From contig JBBSVE010000001.1 of NCBI GenBank assembly GCA_038233815.1, positions 16,456 to 80,455 of the forward strand: a stretch of DNA of 64,000 bases, written 5' to 3'. This DNA is from JBBSVE01 sp038233815 (GTDB lineage Bacteria; Pseudomonadota; Alphaproteobacteria; Rhodobacterales; Rhodobacteraceae). Under the pieces are notes generated by a model that saw only the letters and a list, made by a program, of their open reading frames with translations, was not told the origin of the DNA and searched no databases. Shown in pieces: positions 8,843 through 17,459 of this stretch (positions within the stretch are counted from its first letter, which is position 1; every line of letters starts with the position of its first letter). A program made the position numbers and the translations under genes.

Positions 8843-9682
8843 ATGAGCGAGCCCGCACGCAGGATCGTGGCTCTCGTGGACGAGGGCGCGACATCGGGTT
8901 CGGTCTACGACCTCGCGGCCTTCGTTGCGGTGCGGACGGGGGCGGCTGTCGACCTCCTCCATGTTCTGGGCCGCGGGGAGGGTGGGGCGCAGGATCTGTC
9001 GGGTGCGATCCGGCTCGGTGCGCGATCTTCCCTGATGGAGGAACTGACGGCGCGCGACGAGCAGCAGGCCAAAGGCGCCGTGGCGGCCGGGTGGGTGCTG
9101 CTGGACGCGGCGCGGGCCAAGCTTGCCGCACACGGGATCGACACGCCGACCGCTCGACTGCGCCACGGCGAGCTGGCCCCGACCGTGGCCGAGGCCGCGC
9201 AGGACGTGGATATTGTCCTCTGCGGTCGGCCCAGTGACGTGACGACGGTGGAACGTATCGTGCGGGCGGTCCACAAGCCGGTTCTCGTGGCACCAGACTC
9301 CTTCCGTCCCATTGCGAGGGTGTTGGTCGGATACGACGCCAGCACCCCGGCGCAGCGGGCGGTAGACCATGTTCTCCACGATCCTTTGTTCCGGGGTCTC
9401 GCCGTGCATGTAGTCACCGTGGGCGAAGATACGGCATCGGCACGGAAGGATCTGGACCGCGTGCGGGTGCGGTTGGCGGACACCGGGATCGACGCCGAGA
9501 TATCCATCGTTCCGGGTCAACCGGGACACGCGCTCGCCAGGCTGATCGACGAGGGCCGTTTCGACATGCTCGTGATCGGAGCTTACGGCCACAGCCGCCT
9601 GAGGCGTCTCTTCACCGGCTCGACGACAACCGAGACCCTGCGCGCCTGCAAGGTCGCGGCCCTCATCGTCGGCGGGGGATAG
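8843..9682 (+). CDS. Universal stress protein (UspA) family, tandem domains
   Basis: This is a 279-residue cytoplasmic protein with two Usp folds. The first is degenerate. The second (from about residue 155) ends with the ATP-binding pattern G-x2-G-x9-G-S/T, seen as GAYGHSRLRRLFTGST. I chose the ATG preceded by GGAGG at 8-nt spacing; TTG and ATG codons overlapping the SulP stop are possible alternatives. Tandem Usp proteins are often co-transcribed with SulP transporters and may modulate them or bind nucleotide in stress. The exact role here is unknown. Confidence 0.8.
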   Translation: MSEPARRIVALVDEGATSGSVYDLAAFVAVRTGAAVDLLHVLGRGEGGAQDLSGAIRLGARSSLMEELTARDEQQAKGAVAAGWVLLDAARAKLAAHGIDTPTARLRHGELAPTVAEAAQDVDIVLCGRPSDVTTVERIVRAVHKPVLVAPDSFRPIARVLVGYDASTPAQRAVDHVLHDPLFRGLAVHVVTVGEDTASARKDLDRVRVRLADTGIDAEISIVPGQPGHALARLIDEGRFDMLVIGAYGHSRLRRLFTGSTTTETLRACKVAALIVGGG

Positions 9683-9699
9683 ATTTCGCGTTCAGAGGA

Positions 9700-9773
9700 T
9701 GGAGCGGGTGAAGGGAATCGAACCCTCGTCATCAGCTTGGGAAGCTGCTTCTCTACCATTGAGATACACCCGC
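9700..9773 (-). tRNA. tRNA-Gly (anticodon CCC)
   Basis: The minus strand folds into a full cloverleaf of 74 nt including an encoded CCA. The acceptor GCGGGTG pairs with CACCCGC, the D arm is TCTC/GAGA, the anticodon loop is TTCCCAA (anticodon CCC), and the T arm is GAGGG-TTCGATT-CCCTT. The outermost anticodon-stem pair (27-43) is G-A rather than Watson-Crick. It lies between the uspA-like gene and a divergently placed reductase. No attachment-site duplication or integrase is nearby. Confidence 0.95.
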
Positions 9774-9819
9774 GACGGATTCGACCTACGGGAAAGCCCC
9801 GACAGCGTCAAGCGCGCAG

Positions 9820-10851
9820 CTACCCGACACGCACCACCATCTTGCCGAAGGACCGCCCCGCCAGCAGGTCGTTGAGCGCGGAGGGCGCGTTTTCCAGACC
9901 CTCCACGACCTGTTCGGTATAGGTGATGCGATCGTCCGTCAGCCAGCCGGTCATCGCCGTGCGGAACTCCTTCTGGAGATCGGGGCCGAAACTGTCGAAG
10001 ACGATGAACCCCTCCATCCGAACCTTCATCCTGAGGACCGTGCCCATGATGGCCGGACCGTGATCGGGGCCAGACGGCTGGCCATGCTCGTTATACCACG
10101 CGACCAGACCGCAGACCGGGACGCGGGCAAAGGGGTTGAGCAGGGGCAGGACGGCATAGAGCACCTTGCCGCCGACATTCTCGAAATAGACGTCGATGCC
10201 GTCCGGGCAGGCCGCCGCCAGACGCTCGGCGAAATCCTCGGCGTGATGGTCGATGCAGGCATCGAAACCGAGCGTATCCACGACATGCGCGCATTTCTCC
10301 GGCCCGCCTGCGATCCCCACGGCACGGCAGCCCTTGATCTTTGCGATCTGGCCCACGGTGGCGCCGACCGGGCCAGAGGCCGCAGCGACGACCACCGTCT
10401 CACCTTCCTTGGGTGCACCGATCTGCGTCAGGCCGGCCCATGCGGTAAACCCGGGCATGCCCAGAACGCCGAGGTTCCAAGACGCATTCTCCGGCGCCTT
10501 GCCGAGGCTCTTGACGCCGGTCCCGTCCGACAGGGCATAGTCCTGCCATCCGGAGCCCGCGAGAACATGATCGCCGGGCGCGAACCCCTCCAGCCGCGAC
10601 CGCACCACCTCGGCCACGACCTGCGCGGTCATCACCTCGCCGATGGCCACGGGCTTTGCGTAACTTTTGGTGTCGTTCATCCGGCCGCGCATATAGGGGT
10701 CAAGCGAGAGCCAGACGGTCCGCAGCAGCATCTGCCCGTCGGCGGGGTCCGGCACATCCCCCGTCTCCAGCCGCAGGGTGTCGTCGTCGGGGGCGCCTTG
10801 CGGCCGCTGGGCCAGAACGATGCGCCGATTTACGTCGGATGATTGCGGCAT
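9820..10851 (-). CDS. NADP-dependent MDR-family oxidoreductase (CurA/YncB type)
   Basis: This is a 343-residue zinc-independent medium-chain reductase related to curcumin and leukotriene-B4 reductases, acting on enones in the cytosol. SLDPYMRGRM near residue 52 is typical of this subfamily, GMPGFTAWAGL follows, and the nucleotide-binding AAASGPVGATVGQIAKIKG replaces the classical GxGxxG. No structural zinc cysteines are present. The start was chosen at the ATG after GAGGAGA (7-nt spacing). It appears to be a single-gene unit. The physiological substrate cannot be read from the sequence. Confidence 0.85.
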   Translation of the reverse strand: MPQSSDVNRRIVLAQRPQGAPDDDTLRLETGDVPDPADGQMLLRTVWLSLDPYMRGRMNDTKSYAKPVAIGEVMTAQVVAEVVRSRLEGFAPGDHVLAGSGWQDYALSDGTGVKSLGKAPENASWNLGVLGMPGFTAWAGLTQIGAPKEGETVVVAAASGPVGATVGQIAKIKGCRAVGIAGGPEKCAHVVDTLGFDACIDHHAEDFAERLAAACPDGIDVYFENVGGKVLYAVLPLLNPFARVPVCGLVAWYNEHGQPSGPDHGPAIMGTVLRMKVRMEGFIVFDSFGPDLQKEFRTAMTGWLTDDRITYTEQVVEGLENAPSALNDLLAGRSFGKMVVRVG

Positions 10852-10932
10852 GATCTCTCCTCGATGAACAGGGAGGGTAGGGCGCATGACCGGGGCGGAC
10901 AAGGGCCTGTCGTGCGACGGGGCCGTGTCACG

Positions 10933-10961
10933 AAAACAGCCCCCGGCAGATGCCGGAGGCT
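10933..10961 (-). terminator. Rho-independent terminator of the fasciclin gene
   Basis: On the minus strand an 11-bp stem (10951-10961 with 10938-10948, one G-T wobble) is followed by TTTT at 10936-10933. It lies 46 nt beyond the stop of the fasciclin gene. Confidence 0.75.
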
Positions 10962-11006
10962 GAGATCAGAGGGGTGCGGATACCCCCTCGGTTCGAAGGG
11001 CGCCGA

Positions 11007-11561
11007 TTACTTCTTCGGCGTCATCACGGCGTCGATCACGTGGACCACGCCGTTCGACTGCTTCACGTCGGCCGTCTCGACGGTCGCGACAGTGCCGTTT
11101 TCGTCGGTCAGCGTGATGTTCTCGCCGTCCATCGCAGCTTCCAGCTTGCAGCCGCCGAGCGTGTCGACCTCGGCCTTGCCGCCATCATCCTTGATCATCT
11201 TGGCAAGCGCCTCAGACGAAACGTCCGCGCCGACGACGTGGCACTTCAGGATCGTGGCCAGCATCTCCTTGTTCTCGGGCTTCAGCAGCGTGTCGACGGT
11301 GCCTGCGGGCAGTTTTGCGAAGGCATCGTCGGTCGGCGCGAAGATCGTGAAGGGACCGGCGCCCGAGAGCGTCTCGGCCAGACCTGCGGCCTTCACGGCG
11401 GCAACGAGCGTGCTGAGGTTCGGTGCTGCGGATGCATTCTCCACGGCGTTCTTCTCGGGCGACATCTCGGCGCCACCGACCATCGGGTTCATCTGGGCGA
11501 ACGCTGCGCCTGCGATGAGGATTGCGGTGCCTGCGAGCGGTGCGATACGTGCGAAATTCAT
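11007..11561 (-). CDS. Secreted fasciclin (FAS1) domain protein
   Basis: This is a 184-residue protein with an N-terminal signal peptide (AGTAILIAGAAFAQ, cleavage near residue 23) and one FAS1 domain. Typical motifs are SGAGPFTIFAPTDDAFAKLPAGT and the final NGVVHVIDAVMTPK. FAS1 proteins act in the periplasm or outside the cell in adhesion or binding. It follows the ECF sigma and anti-sigma genes after 122 nt and has its own terminator. FAS1 genes are recurrent neighbours and likely targets of SigK/RskA-type ECF systems, so control by the upstream sigma factor is plausible. Two cysteines (in KCHVV and GGCKL) could form a disulfide. Confidence 0.88.
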   Translation of the reverse strand: MNFARIAPLAGTAILIAGAAFAQMNPMVGGAEMSPEKNAVENASAAPNLSTLVAAVKAAGLAETLSGAGPFTIFAPTDDAFAKLPAGTVDTLLKPENKEMLATILKCHVVGADVSSEALAKMIKDDGGKAEVDTLGGCKLEAAMDGENITLTDENGTVATVETADVKQSNGVVHVIDAVMTPKK

Positions 11562-11683
11562 GGACTTCTCCCTGAGTGTAGCGAGGGGGATCCCCGCCGT
11601 CTTTGTCAGCTACGAGGTGATATGGCCCGCAGTTTCAGGACGTCCAGAATTAATGACGTTTGAACCTTACGCACGGTCACAAG

Positions 11684-12349
11684 TCAGAGCGTCTGCGCGA
11701 CCTTGCCCGTTACGAGGATCGGCCCCGTAGGCGCACCCGTGGGCGACCCTCCGGCAGGCTCCAGACTGACCGCGAAAACCATCCCGTCGGCGAGGGCAGG
11801 GACCGCGACCGTCTCCGACCCGTCATCGACGAGCCCGAGCGGAACCGGGGCATTCTCGCCCACGATCAGCCAGAGCTGGTGCGACTTGCCTGTCGCGGGG
11901 CCTGGTCCGGCGACACGGGTGACTGTGACCTGATCGCCCTTGCGAGCCACGTCAAAGCGCAGATCCTGTCCTTCGCCCGAGAGCACGGCGACCGGGACGG
12001 ACGGCTGCGGCGAGACCATCGGCAGCACTGCCACGACGACCGCAGCCAAGGCGGCGGCTGCGACCGCACCGGCGAGCCATGTCCACCAGAACGGACGCCT
12101 CGGCGCGGTCTGTCCGAAGAGGCGCGCCTCGATCTGCGGCATGAGGTCGGGCACCGGCGCATCGGGATAGCCGTCGTTCAGACCGGCAAGCCGATTTTCC
12201 CAAGCCAGCACGGCTGCCGCGAAGGCAGGCTCGCTCTGCAACCGTCGTTCGGCCGCGAGCCGGTCGGGCAGGGTGCCGACGCCCAGCACATATTCGGCGG
12301 CGGCGATGTCGTCCTCGTCACGCGGCGACAGGGGGGGGAGATCGGTCAT
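11684..12349 (-). CDS. Anti-sigma factor, RskA family
   Basis: This is a 221-residue single-pass membrane protein. The N-terminal cytoplasmic part (DEDDIAAAEYVLGVG, then ERRLQSEPAFAAAVLAWENRL) is the anti-sigma domain. A transmembrane helix (AGAVAAAALAAVVVAVLPMV) lies at about residues 94-115. The periplasmic part has the RskA C-terminal pattern, including HQLWLIVGENAPVPLGLV. It would sequester the sigma factor encoded just upstream. The start ATG overlaps the sigma stop by 4 nt. RskA-type proteins are normally inactivated by regulated proteolysis; no protease gene is adjacent. Confidence 0.87.
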   Translation of the reverse strand: MTDLPPLSPRDEDDIAAAEYVLGVGTLPDRLAAERRLQSEPAFAAAVLAWENRLAGLNDGYPDAPVPDLMPQIEARLFGQTAPRRPFWWTWLAGAVAAAALAAVVVAVLPMVSPQPSVPVAVLSGEGQDLRFDVARKGDQVTVTRVAGPGPATGKSHQLWLIVGENAPVPLGLVDDGSETVAVPALADGMVFAVSLEPAGGSPTGAPTGPILVTGKVAQTL

Positions 12350-12897
12350 TGGTCCAGACACTCCCGCAGCTTGAGGAGCGAGCGGCGCAGCCATGTGCGC
12401 ATCGTGTTGAGCGGGACGTCGAACCGCCGTGCCAGATCGTCATAGGACCAGCCGTCGAGATAGGCACCCTGCACGCAACTCGCGCGATCCGGCTCCAGCG
12501 TTCCCATGCAGTCCACGATGCGCCGCGCCTCACCCCGCGCCACCAGCGCATCGAGCGCGCCGGGCCGGTCGTCGGCAAGCCGGTCCACGGCGTCGCCATC
12601 CGCGCCCGCACTCACGGGGGTGGCGGGACGCGCGCGCAGCCGATCGATGGCATGATTACGCGCGATGGCGATGAGCCAGGTCATGCCGCGACCCTTGGCG
12701 GCGTCGAACCGGTTCGCCCTGAGCCAGATGCGCGTGAAGACCTCCTGCAACGCATCCTCCGCCTCTGCCCTGTCCTTCAGGATACGCAGTATGACGCCCA
12801 TGAGTTTCGCCGAGGCCGCCGGATAGATGTCCCGGAACGCCGCACGATCCTGACCCGCTATGCGGGTGAGCAGCACGGCAATCGGATCGTCGGTCAT
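12346..12897 (-). CDS. ECF RNA polymerase sigma factor (SigK-like)
   Basis: This is a 183-residue sigma-70 family factor with only regions 2 and 4. Region 2 covers about residues 20-90 (DIYPAASAKLMGVILRIL, EAEDALQEVFTRIW, GMTWLIAIARNHAIDRLR). Region 4 is near 125-180, with the helix-turn-helix WSYDDLARRFDVPLNTMRTWLRRSL. It is co-transcribed with the anti-sigma gene (ATGA overlap). Together with the downstream fasciclin gene it forms a small extracytoplasmic stress module. Confidence 0.9.
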   Translation of the reverse strand: MTDDPIAVLLTRIAGQDRAAFRDIYPAASAKLMGVILRILKDRAEAEDALQEVFTRIWLRANRFDAAKGRGMTWLIAIARNHAIDRLRARPATPVSAGADGDAVDRLADDRPGALDALVARGEARRIVDCMGTLEPDRASCVQGAYLDGWSYDDLARRFDVPLNTMRTWLRRSLLKLRECLDQ

Positions 12898-12931
12898 CGG
12901 GTATCTCTCCGTCGCGGGCCGGCTTGCCGAG

Positions 12932-12959
12932 CTTATAGCAGGAATGACGGACGCGCCAA
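12932..12959 (-). promoter_or_regulatory. Candidate sigma-70 promoter for the ECF sigma operon
   Basis: On the minus strand TTGGCG (12959-12954) and TATAAG (12937-12932) are separated by 16 nt and lie 35 nt before the sigma factor ATG. This is a reasonable housekeeping promoter. Autoregulation by the ECF factor would need a different site, which I do not see clearly. Confidence 0.35.
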
Positions 12960-12963
12960 GCCT

Positions 12964-15000
12964 TCAGGCACCCCGCCTGCGCCGCCGGGTGCCGTCCGTG
13001 TCAGAGCCTGCGTTGAAATTGATCTCCGGCAGCGTCACGATGGAGCGCAGGATCGGGAATGGCTCCACCGCGTTGGGGATGTTCGAGGCATTGACGAAAT
13101 GCTCCTGAAAGCGCGGCTCGATGGCGGTTTCGATCTTGTGGATATGGCGCACCGTCGTCTCGATCTCGGCCCGCGCGCGGCGATTCAGCAGGGCGATCCG
13201 CGCGCCCGTGCCCGCGGCATTTCCTGCCGACGTCACGCGGTCAAGCGGCGCATCCGGGATCATGCCCAGCACCATCGCGTGCTTGGGGCTGATATGCGCG
13301 CCAAACGCGCCGGCGAGCACCACGCGGTCCACCTTGTCCACGCCGAACTTGTCCATCAGCAGCCGCGCGCCGGAATAGAGCGCCGCTTTCGCCATCTGGA
13401 TCTCGCGGATGTCGCGGTTGGTGACGGTGATCTTCGGACCGCCCGCATCCGTGCCGTCATGGACGAGGTAGCTGTGCGTGCGGCCGTCCAGAAATACCCG
13501 GTCCGATCCGGTCTGCTGGGGCGAGCCTATGAGCCCCGGCCCGTCCACGATTCCCGCCATCCGCATCTCCGCCACCATCTCTATGATGCCGGAGCCGCAG
13601 ATCCCGGTCACGCCGGTCGACTTCGTCTCCTCCCAGAACCCGTCCTCGTCAGACCAGAGGTCGCAGCCGATCACCTTGAAGCGCGGCGCCTTGGTGACAG
13701 GGTCGATCTCCACCCGTTCGATCGCGCCGGGCGCCGCGCGCTGGCCGGAGGAGATCTGCGCCCCCTCGAACGCGGGCCCGGTGGGCGACGAGCAGGCGAG
13801 CACCTTTTCCGTATTCCCCAGCAGGATCTCCGCATTGGTGCCCACGTCGACGACGAGCATCAGGTCGGCGGACTTGTCAGGCGCCTCCGACAGGGCCACC
13901 GCTGCCGCGTCCGCCCCCACATGCCCCGCGATGCAAGGAAGGATATAGACCCGCGCCGCCGGATGCAGGTCGAGGTCGAGGTCACGCGCCGTCAGCCGCA
14001 GCGCGTTGGAGGTGGCGAGCGCGAAGGGCGCCTGTCCCAGCTCGTAGGGGTCGATGCCGAGAAACAAATGGTGCATCACCGGATTGCAGACGAAGACCGC
14101 ATCCATGACCAGCGCCCGCGCCACGTCCGCTTCAACGCAGAGCTGGCCGAAGAGCGTGTTCATGCCCGCCCGCACGGCCGCCGTCATCTCGGCGGCACCC
14201 GACGGGTTCATCATCGAATAGCTCACCCGGCTCATCAGATCCTCGCCAAAGCGGATCTGCGGGTTCATCAGACCCGACGACGACACAACAGCGCCCGAGC
14301 GCAGGTCGCACAGATGCCCCGCGATGGTGGTGGAGCCGAGATCAACCGCGACGCCGTAGACCGAACCCTCGTAGAGCCCCGGCCAGATCTGCATGATGCG
14401 GGGTGCATCGGCATCCTCCACCCGGTGCAGCGCCACGGTGACGTGCCACTCCCCCTTGCGCAGCGCGGGTTGCAGCATCGTCAGGACAGCGAGGTCGATC
14501 TCGACCCGCTCGATCCCCCATTGTGCACGCAGCGCATCCGACAGCCGCTCCAGATCGCCGGAGGGGTCGTGCATGTCCGGCTCCGCCACCTCGACGAAGC
14601 GCAGCGTGACGGACGGGTCCATGTGGATCTCGCGCGCCTCGACCCGCTTGCGGATCACCTGCTTGTGGAGCTGGCTTTCGGGCGGCACGTCGATCACCAC
14701 GTCGCCTTCGACGCGCGCCTGACAGCCGAGCCTGCGCCCGGGGGCCAGGCCGCGCTTGGAGCGGTAGCGTTCCTCCACCGCGTTCCAGTCGGACAGCGCA
14801 TCGGGCCGCACCGTGACGCCGTGCTTGGCAAACTCGCCGTAGCCCGGCGTGATCTGGCATTTGGAGCAGATGCCACGCCCGCCGCAGACCGAATCGAGGT
14901 CCACACCAAGCTGGCGCGCGGCCTGGAGCACCGGCGTGCCGTGCGCGAACCGCCCGCGCTTGCCGGAGGGGGTGAAGATCACGAGCGCGTCGTCGGTCAT
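12964..15000 (-). CDS. RACo-like ASKHA protein with N-terminal 2Fe-2S domain (corrinoid protein activator)
   Basis: This is a 678-residue protein of the RACo/RamA-like family, which reductively reactivates cob(II)alamin in corrinoid methyl-transfer proteins using ATP. The N-terminal ferredoxin domain has Cys39, Cys45, Cys48 and a later cysteine (RLGCQAR, near 94). The ASKHA part (DUF4445) has VAVDLGSTTIAGHL near residue 220 and VDVGTNAEILLG later. No corrinoid protein or methyltransferase gene is next to it. An MttB-family methyltransferase lies 47 kb away at the end of the window. A role in demethylating quaternary amines or similar compounds is inferred. Confidence 0.82.
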   Translation of the reverse strand: MTDDALVIFTPSGKRGRFAHGTPVLQAARQLGVDLDSVCGGRGICSKCQITPGYGEFAKHGVTVRPDALSDWNAVEERYRSKRGLAPGRRLGCQARVEGDVVIDVPPESQLHKQVIRKRVEAREIHMDPSVTLRFVEVAEPDMHDPSGDLERLSDALRAQWGIERVEIDLAVLTMLQPALRKGEWHVTVALHRVEDADAPRIMQIWPGLYEGSVYGVAVDLGSTTIAGHLCDLRSGAVVSSSGLMNPQIRFGEDLMSRVSYSMMNPSGAAEMTAAVRAGMNTLFGQLCVEADVARALVMDAVFVCNPVMHHLFLGIDPYELGQAPFALATSNALRLTARDLDLDLHPAARVYILPCIAGHVGADAAAVALSEAPDKSADLMLVVDVGTNAEILLGNTEKVLACSSPTGPAFEGAQISSGQRAAPGAIERVEIDPVTKAPRFKVIGCDLWSDEDGFWEETKSTGVTGICGSGIIEMVAEMRMAGIVDGPGLIGSPQQTGSDRVFLDGRTHSYLVHDGTDAGGPKITVTNRDIREIQMAKAALYSGARLLMDKFGVDKVDRVVLAGAFGAHISPKHAMVLGMIPDAPLDRVTSAGNAAGTGARIALLNRRARAEIETTVRHIHKIETAIEPRFQEHFVNASNIPNAVEPFPILRSIVTLPEINFNAGSDTDGTRRRRRGA

Positions 15001-15103
15001 GGCGGAAGTCCTCGATATACAGTCCCGGTTCTAGGCCGTCCCCGGAACGGGGGACGGGCCGGAAACGGCAGTTCGGTGAATGGTTTCGCCGGATCGCTGT
15101 CCG

Positions 15104-16414
15104 TCAGAGCTTGCGAATATGCAGCCGCACGATGCGGTTGTCCTTCTTGGCCGCCACCTCGAACCGAAAGCCATGGAAGGAAAACGCCTGCCCCTCGTTG
15201 GGGATCATCTGCGCCTCGTGGATGACCAGCCCCGCAACCGTGTTCGCCTCGTCATCGGGCAGGCCCCAGTCGGTCAGCCGGTTGAGGTCGCGGATCGTCA
15301 TGGCACCCTCCACGATGAAATCGCCGTTCTCGGCGCGGGCGAGGGTCTGGTCCTTTTCCACGATGTCGAACTCGTCGCGAATCTCGCCCACGATCTCCTC
15401 CAGGATATCCTCCAGCGTGATGAGACCGCGGAGCGCGCCATACTCGTCCACCACGAGTGCGAAATGCGTGCGCCGCTTCAGGAACTGGCGCATCTGTTCG
15501 TCGAGCGGCGTCGTCTCCGGGACGAAATAGGGCTTCATCGCGATCTTCAGGATGTCGAGGTCGGAGAGCCGCGCAATATCACCCGACGCGCCCCGGATCA
15601 GGCGGTCCACCTCGCGCAGCAGATCCTTGGCATGGACCACGCCAAGGATATTCTCGTCATCGCCCCGATAGACCGGAAGGCGCGTGTGGGGCGAGGCCAG
15701 CGCCTGCGTGATGATGTCGCCCGGCGCCTTTTCGGCGTCGATCATCTCCACCTCGCGGCGGTGGCGCATGATCTCCTCCACCGTGCGATCATGCAGGTCG
15801 AGCGCGCCCAGCAGGCGGTCGCGGTCCTCCTTCTCGACGGCGCCCTCGGAATGGCCGAGGGTGATGGCGCCGAGGATCTCCTCCCTCGCCGACAGTACGT
15901 CGGTGTCGGGGTCGGTCTGCACACCGAACAGCCGCAGCGTGCTGCGCACCACGACGCGCACGAAGGCCACGAACGGCGACAGGATGCGGATTACCCAGAT
16001 CACGAACTTTGCGGACACCGCGGAGGCGGAGGCGGCGCGCGTGATGGCATAGGTCTTGGGCAGCACCTCGGCAAAGATCAGGATCAGCACCGTCATCACG
16101 AGCGAGGCCAGCGCCACCCCGTTCACGCCGAAGATCTTCGTGAGCGCCGCCGTCGCAAGCGAGGTCGCGACCACGTTCGCGATGTTGTTGCCCATCAGGA
16201 TCGCGCCGATGAACTTCTCCTGATCCTCCTTGATCTCCAGCGCTTGCGCGGCCCCCCGGTCGCCCCGGTCGGCCATCGAGCGCAACTTGCTGCGCGACGC
16301 GGCGGTCAACGCCGTCTCGGTCCCCGAAAAGAACGCCGATACCATGAGGAGCAGAAGGACGACGCCGCAGGTGAGCCAGAACCAGAGGTTGATCGCGTTG
16401 GGTGAGGTATCCAT
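15104..16414 (-). CDS. CNNM/CorC (HlyC) family membrane protein
   Basis: This is a 436-residue protein with an N-terminal DUF21 domain of about four membrane segments (residues 8-180), two CBS motifs (about 205-330, including RLPVYRGDDENILGVVHAKDLL and FALVVDEYGALRGLITLEDILEEIVGEI) and a C-terminal CorC_HlyC domain. Family members are implicated in magnesium or cobalt homeostasis; the older haemolysin label is historical. It appears to be a single gene, divergent from nothing nearby and 82 nt before the xerD stop. Regulation is not evident. Confidence 0.87.
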   Translation of the reverse strand: MDTSPNAINLWFWLTCGVVLLLLMVSAFFSGTETALTAASRSKLRSMADRGDRGAAQALEIKEDQEKFIGAILMGNNIANVVATSLATAALTKIFGVNGVALASLVMTVLILIFAEVLPKTYAITRAASASAVSAKFVIWVIRILSPFVAFVRVVVRSTLRLFGVQTDPDTDVLSAREEILGAITLGHSEGAVEKEDRDRLLGALDLHDRTVEEIMRHRREVEMIDAEKAPGDIITQALASPHTRLPVYRGDDENILGVVHAKDLLREVDRLIRGASGDIARLSDLDILKIAMKPYFVPETTPLDEQMRQFLKRRTHFALVVDEYGALRGLITLEDILEEIVGEIRDEFDIVEKDQTLARAENGDFIVEGAMTIRDLNRLTDWGLPDDEANTVAGLVIHEAQMIPNEGQAFSFHGFRFEVAAKKDNRIVRLHIRKL

Positions 16415-16496
16415 AGCTCCGGTCTGCGCGAGGGAAATGGGAAGGGCCGTGTATAGGTTTCACCCACGCGCGGCACAAGCGCGCGGGTGGGCGCGA

Positions 16497-17459
16497 TTAC
16501 CGCCGGGCCAGCGGGTGACGGGTGAGCACGAGGTCGCGCAGATGCGCGTCGAGAACGTGGGTATAGATCTCGGTCGTCGCGAGGTCCGCGTGACCCAGCA
16601 GCGTCTGGATCACCCGCAGGTCCGCGCCACCGGCCAGCAGATGCGTGGCGAAGGCGTGGCGCAGCGTGTGCGGCGTCACCCGTGCCGGGTCGAGCCCGGC
16701 ACGGATCGCCACCTGCTTGATCAGCACGAAGAGATGCTGGCGCGTCACATGGCCCGTAATCCCCCGTCCGGGAAAGAGATGCTTCGAGGGTGCGCGCCCC
16801 GCCGTCACGGTCTCCGCCTCCGCCCGGTCGCGGTCCGCCAGCCACAGACCCAGTGCGGCGCGGGCGGGCGATGATAGCGGCACCATCCGTTCCCTACCGC
16901 CCTTGCCGCGCACGAGGATCATCGCGGGCGCGCCGCGCGCCGCCGCGACCGGTAGCTCAACCAACTCGGACACGCGCATCCCAGTGGCATAGAGGAGTTC
17001 CAGCAGGCAGCGGTTGCGCACCCTGTCGGCCGCGTCGCCCATAGTTTCCACGGCCGAGAGCATTGCCTCCACCTCCGCCAGCTCCAGCGTCTGCGGCAGG
17101 CTCTTGGCGCGCCCCGGACCCTTCAGGCGCAGCGCAGGATTGTCAGCGCGCCAGCCCTCCTCCACTGCGAAGCGGTAAAGTTGGCGGATCGAGGACAGCC
17201 GGCGCGCGCGGGTCGCCTTCGACAGCCCATGCGCCTCGCAGTGGACGAGGTAATCCTCCACATCAGACCGCGAGGCCTGTGCGAAACCGCTGCCCCTGCG
17301 GGAAAGCCACAGGGCGACGTCGGACAGATCGCGCCCGTAGGCGAGCTGGGTGTTGCGCGCGGCCCCACGCTCGGCCGACTGCGCCTCCAGAAACGCAGAG
17401 ATCCAGCGCGCCGCCGTGGTGTCCGGGGCAGGGGGGGCGTCATCCCCCGGCCCGGTCAT
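16497..17459 (-). CDS. xerD: Tyrosine recombinase XerD
   Basis: This is a 320-residue site-specific recombinase that would act with XerC at dif to resolve chromosome dimers. The N-terminal SAM-like domain covers about residues 17-105. The catalytic residues are all present: Arg162 (GMRVSEL), Lys186 (GKGGRE), His264 and Arg267 (PHTLRHAF), His290 (LLGHAD) and Tyr299 (EIYTHV). It overlaps the upstream gene by 4 nt. The location beside housekeeping genes and the absence of flanking repeats argue for the chromosomal XerD rather than a mobile-element integrase. Confidence 0.92.
   Translation of the reverse strand: MTGPGDDAPPAPDTTAARWISAFLEAQSAERGAARNTQLAYGRDLSDVALWLSRRGSGFAQASRSDVEDYLVHCEAHGLSKATRARRLSSIRQLYRFAVEEGWRADNPALRLKGPGRAKSLPQTLELAEVEAMLSAVETMGDAADRVRNRCLLELLYATGMRVSELVELPVAAARGAPAMILVRGKGGRERMVPLSSPARAALGLWLADRDRAEAETVTAGRAPSKHLFPGRGITGHVTRQHLFVLIKQVAIRAGLDPARVTPHTLRHAFATHLLAGGADLRVIQTLLGHADLATTEIYTHVLDAHLRDLVLTRHPLARR

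Noticed and set aside
9700..9773. tRNA genes as integration sites of a genomic island
   Set aside because: Neither tRNA-Gly nor tRNA-Gln (21024-21098) is flanked by an integrase or a duplicated 3' end, and xerD at 16.5 kb is the chromosomal type.
12349..15225. A 958-codon plus-strand frame opposite the RACo-like gene
   Set aside because: It has the same antisense codon-bias artefact, with no recognisable domain and no ribosome site.
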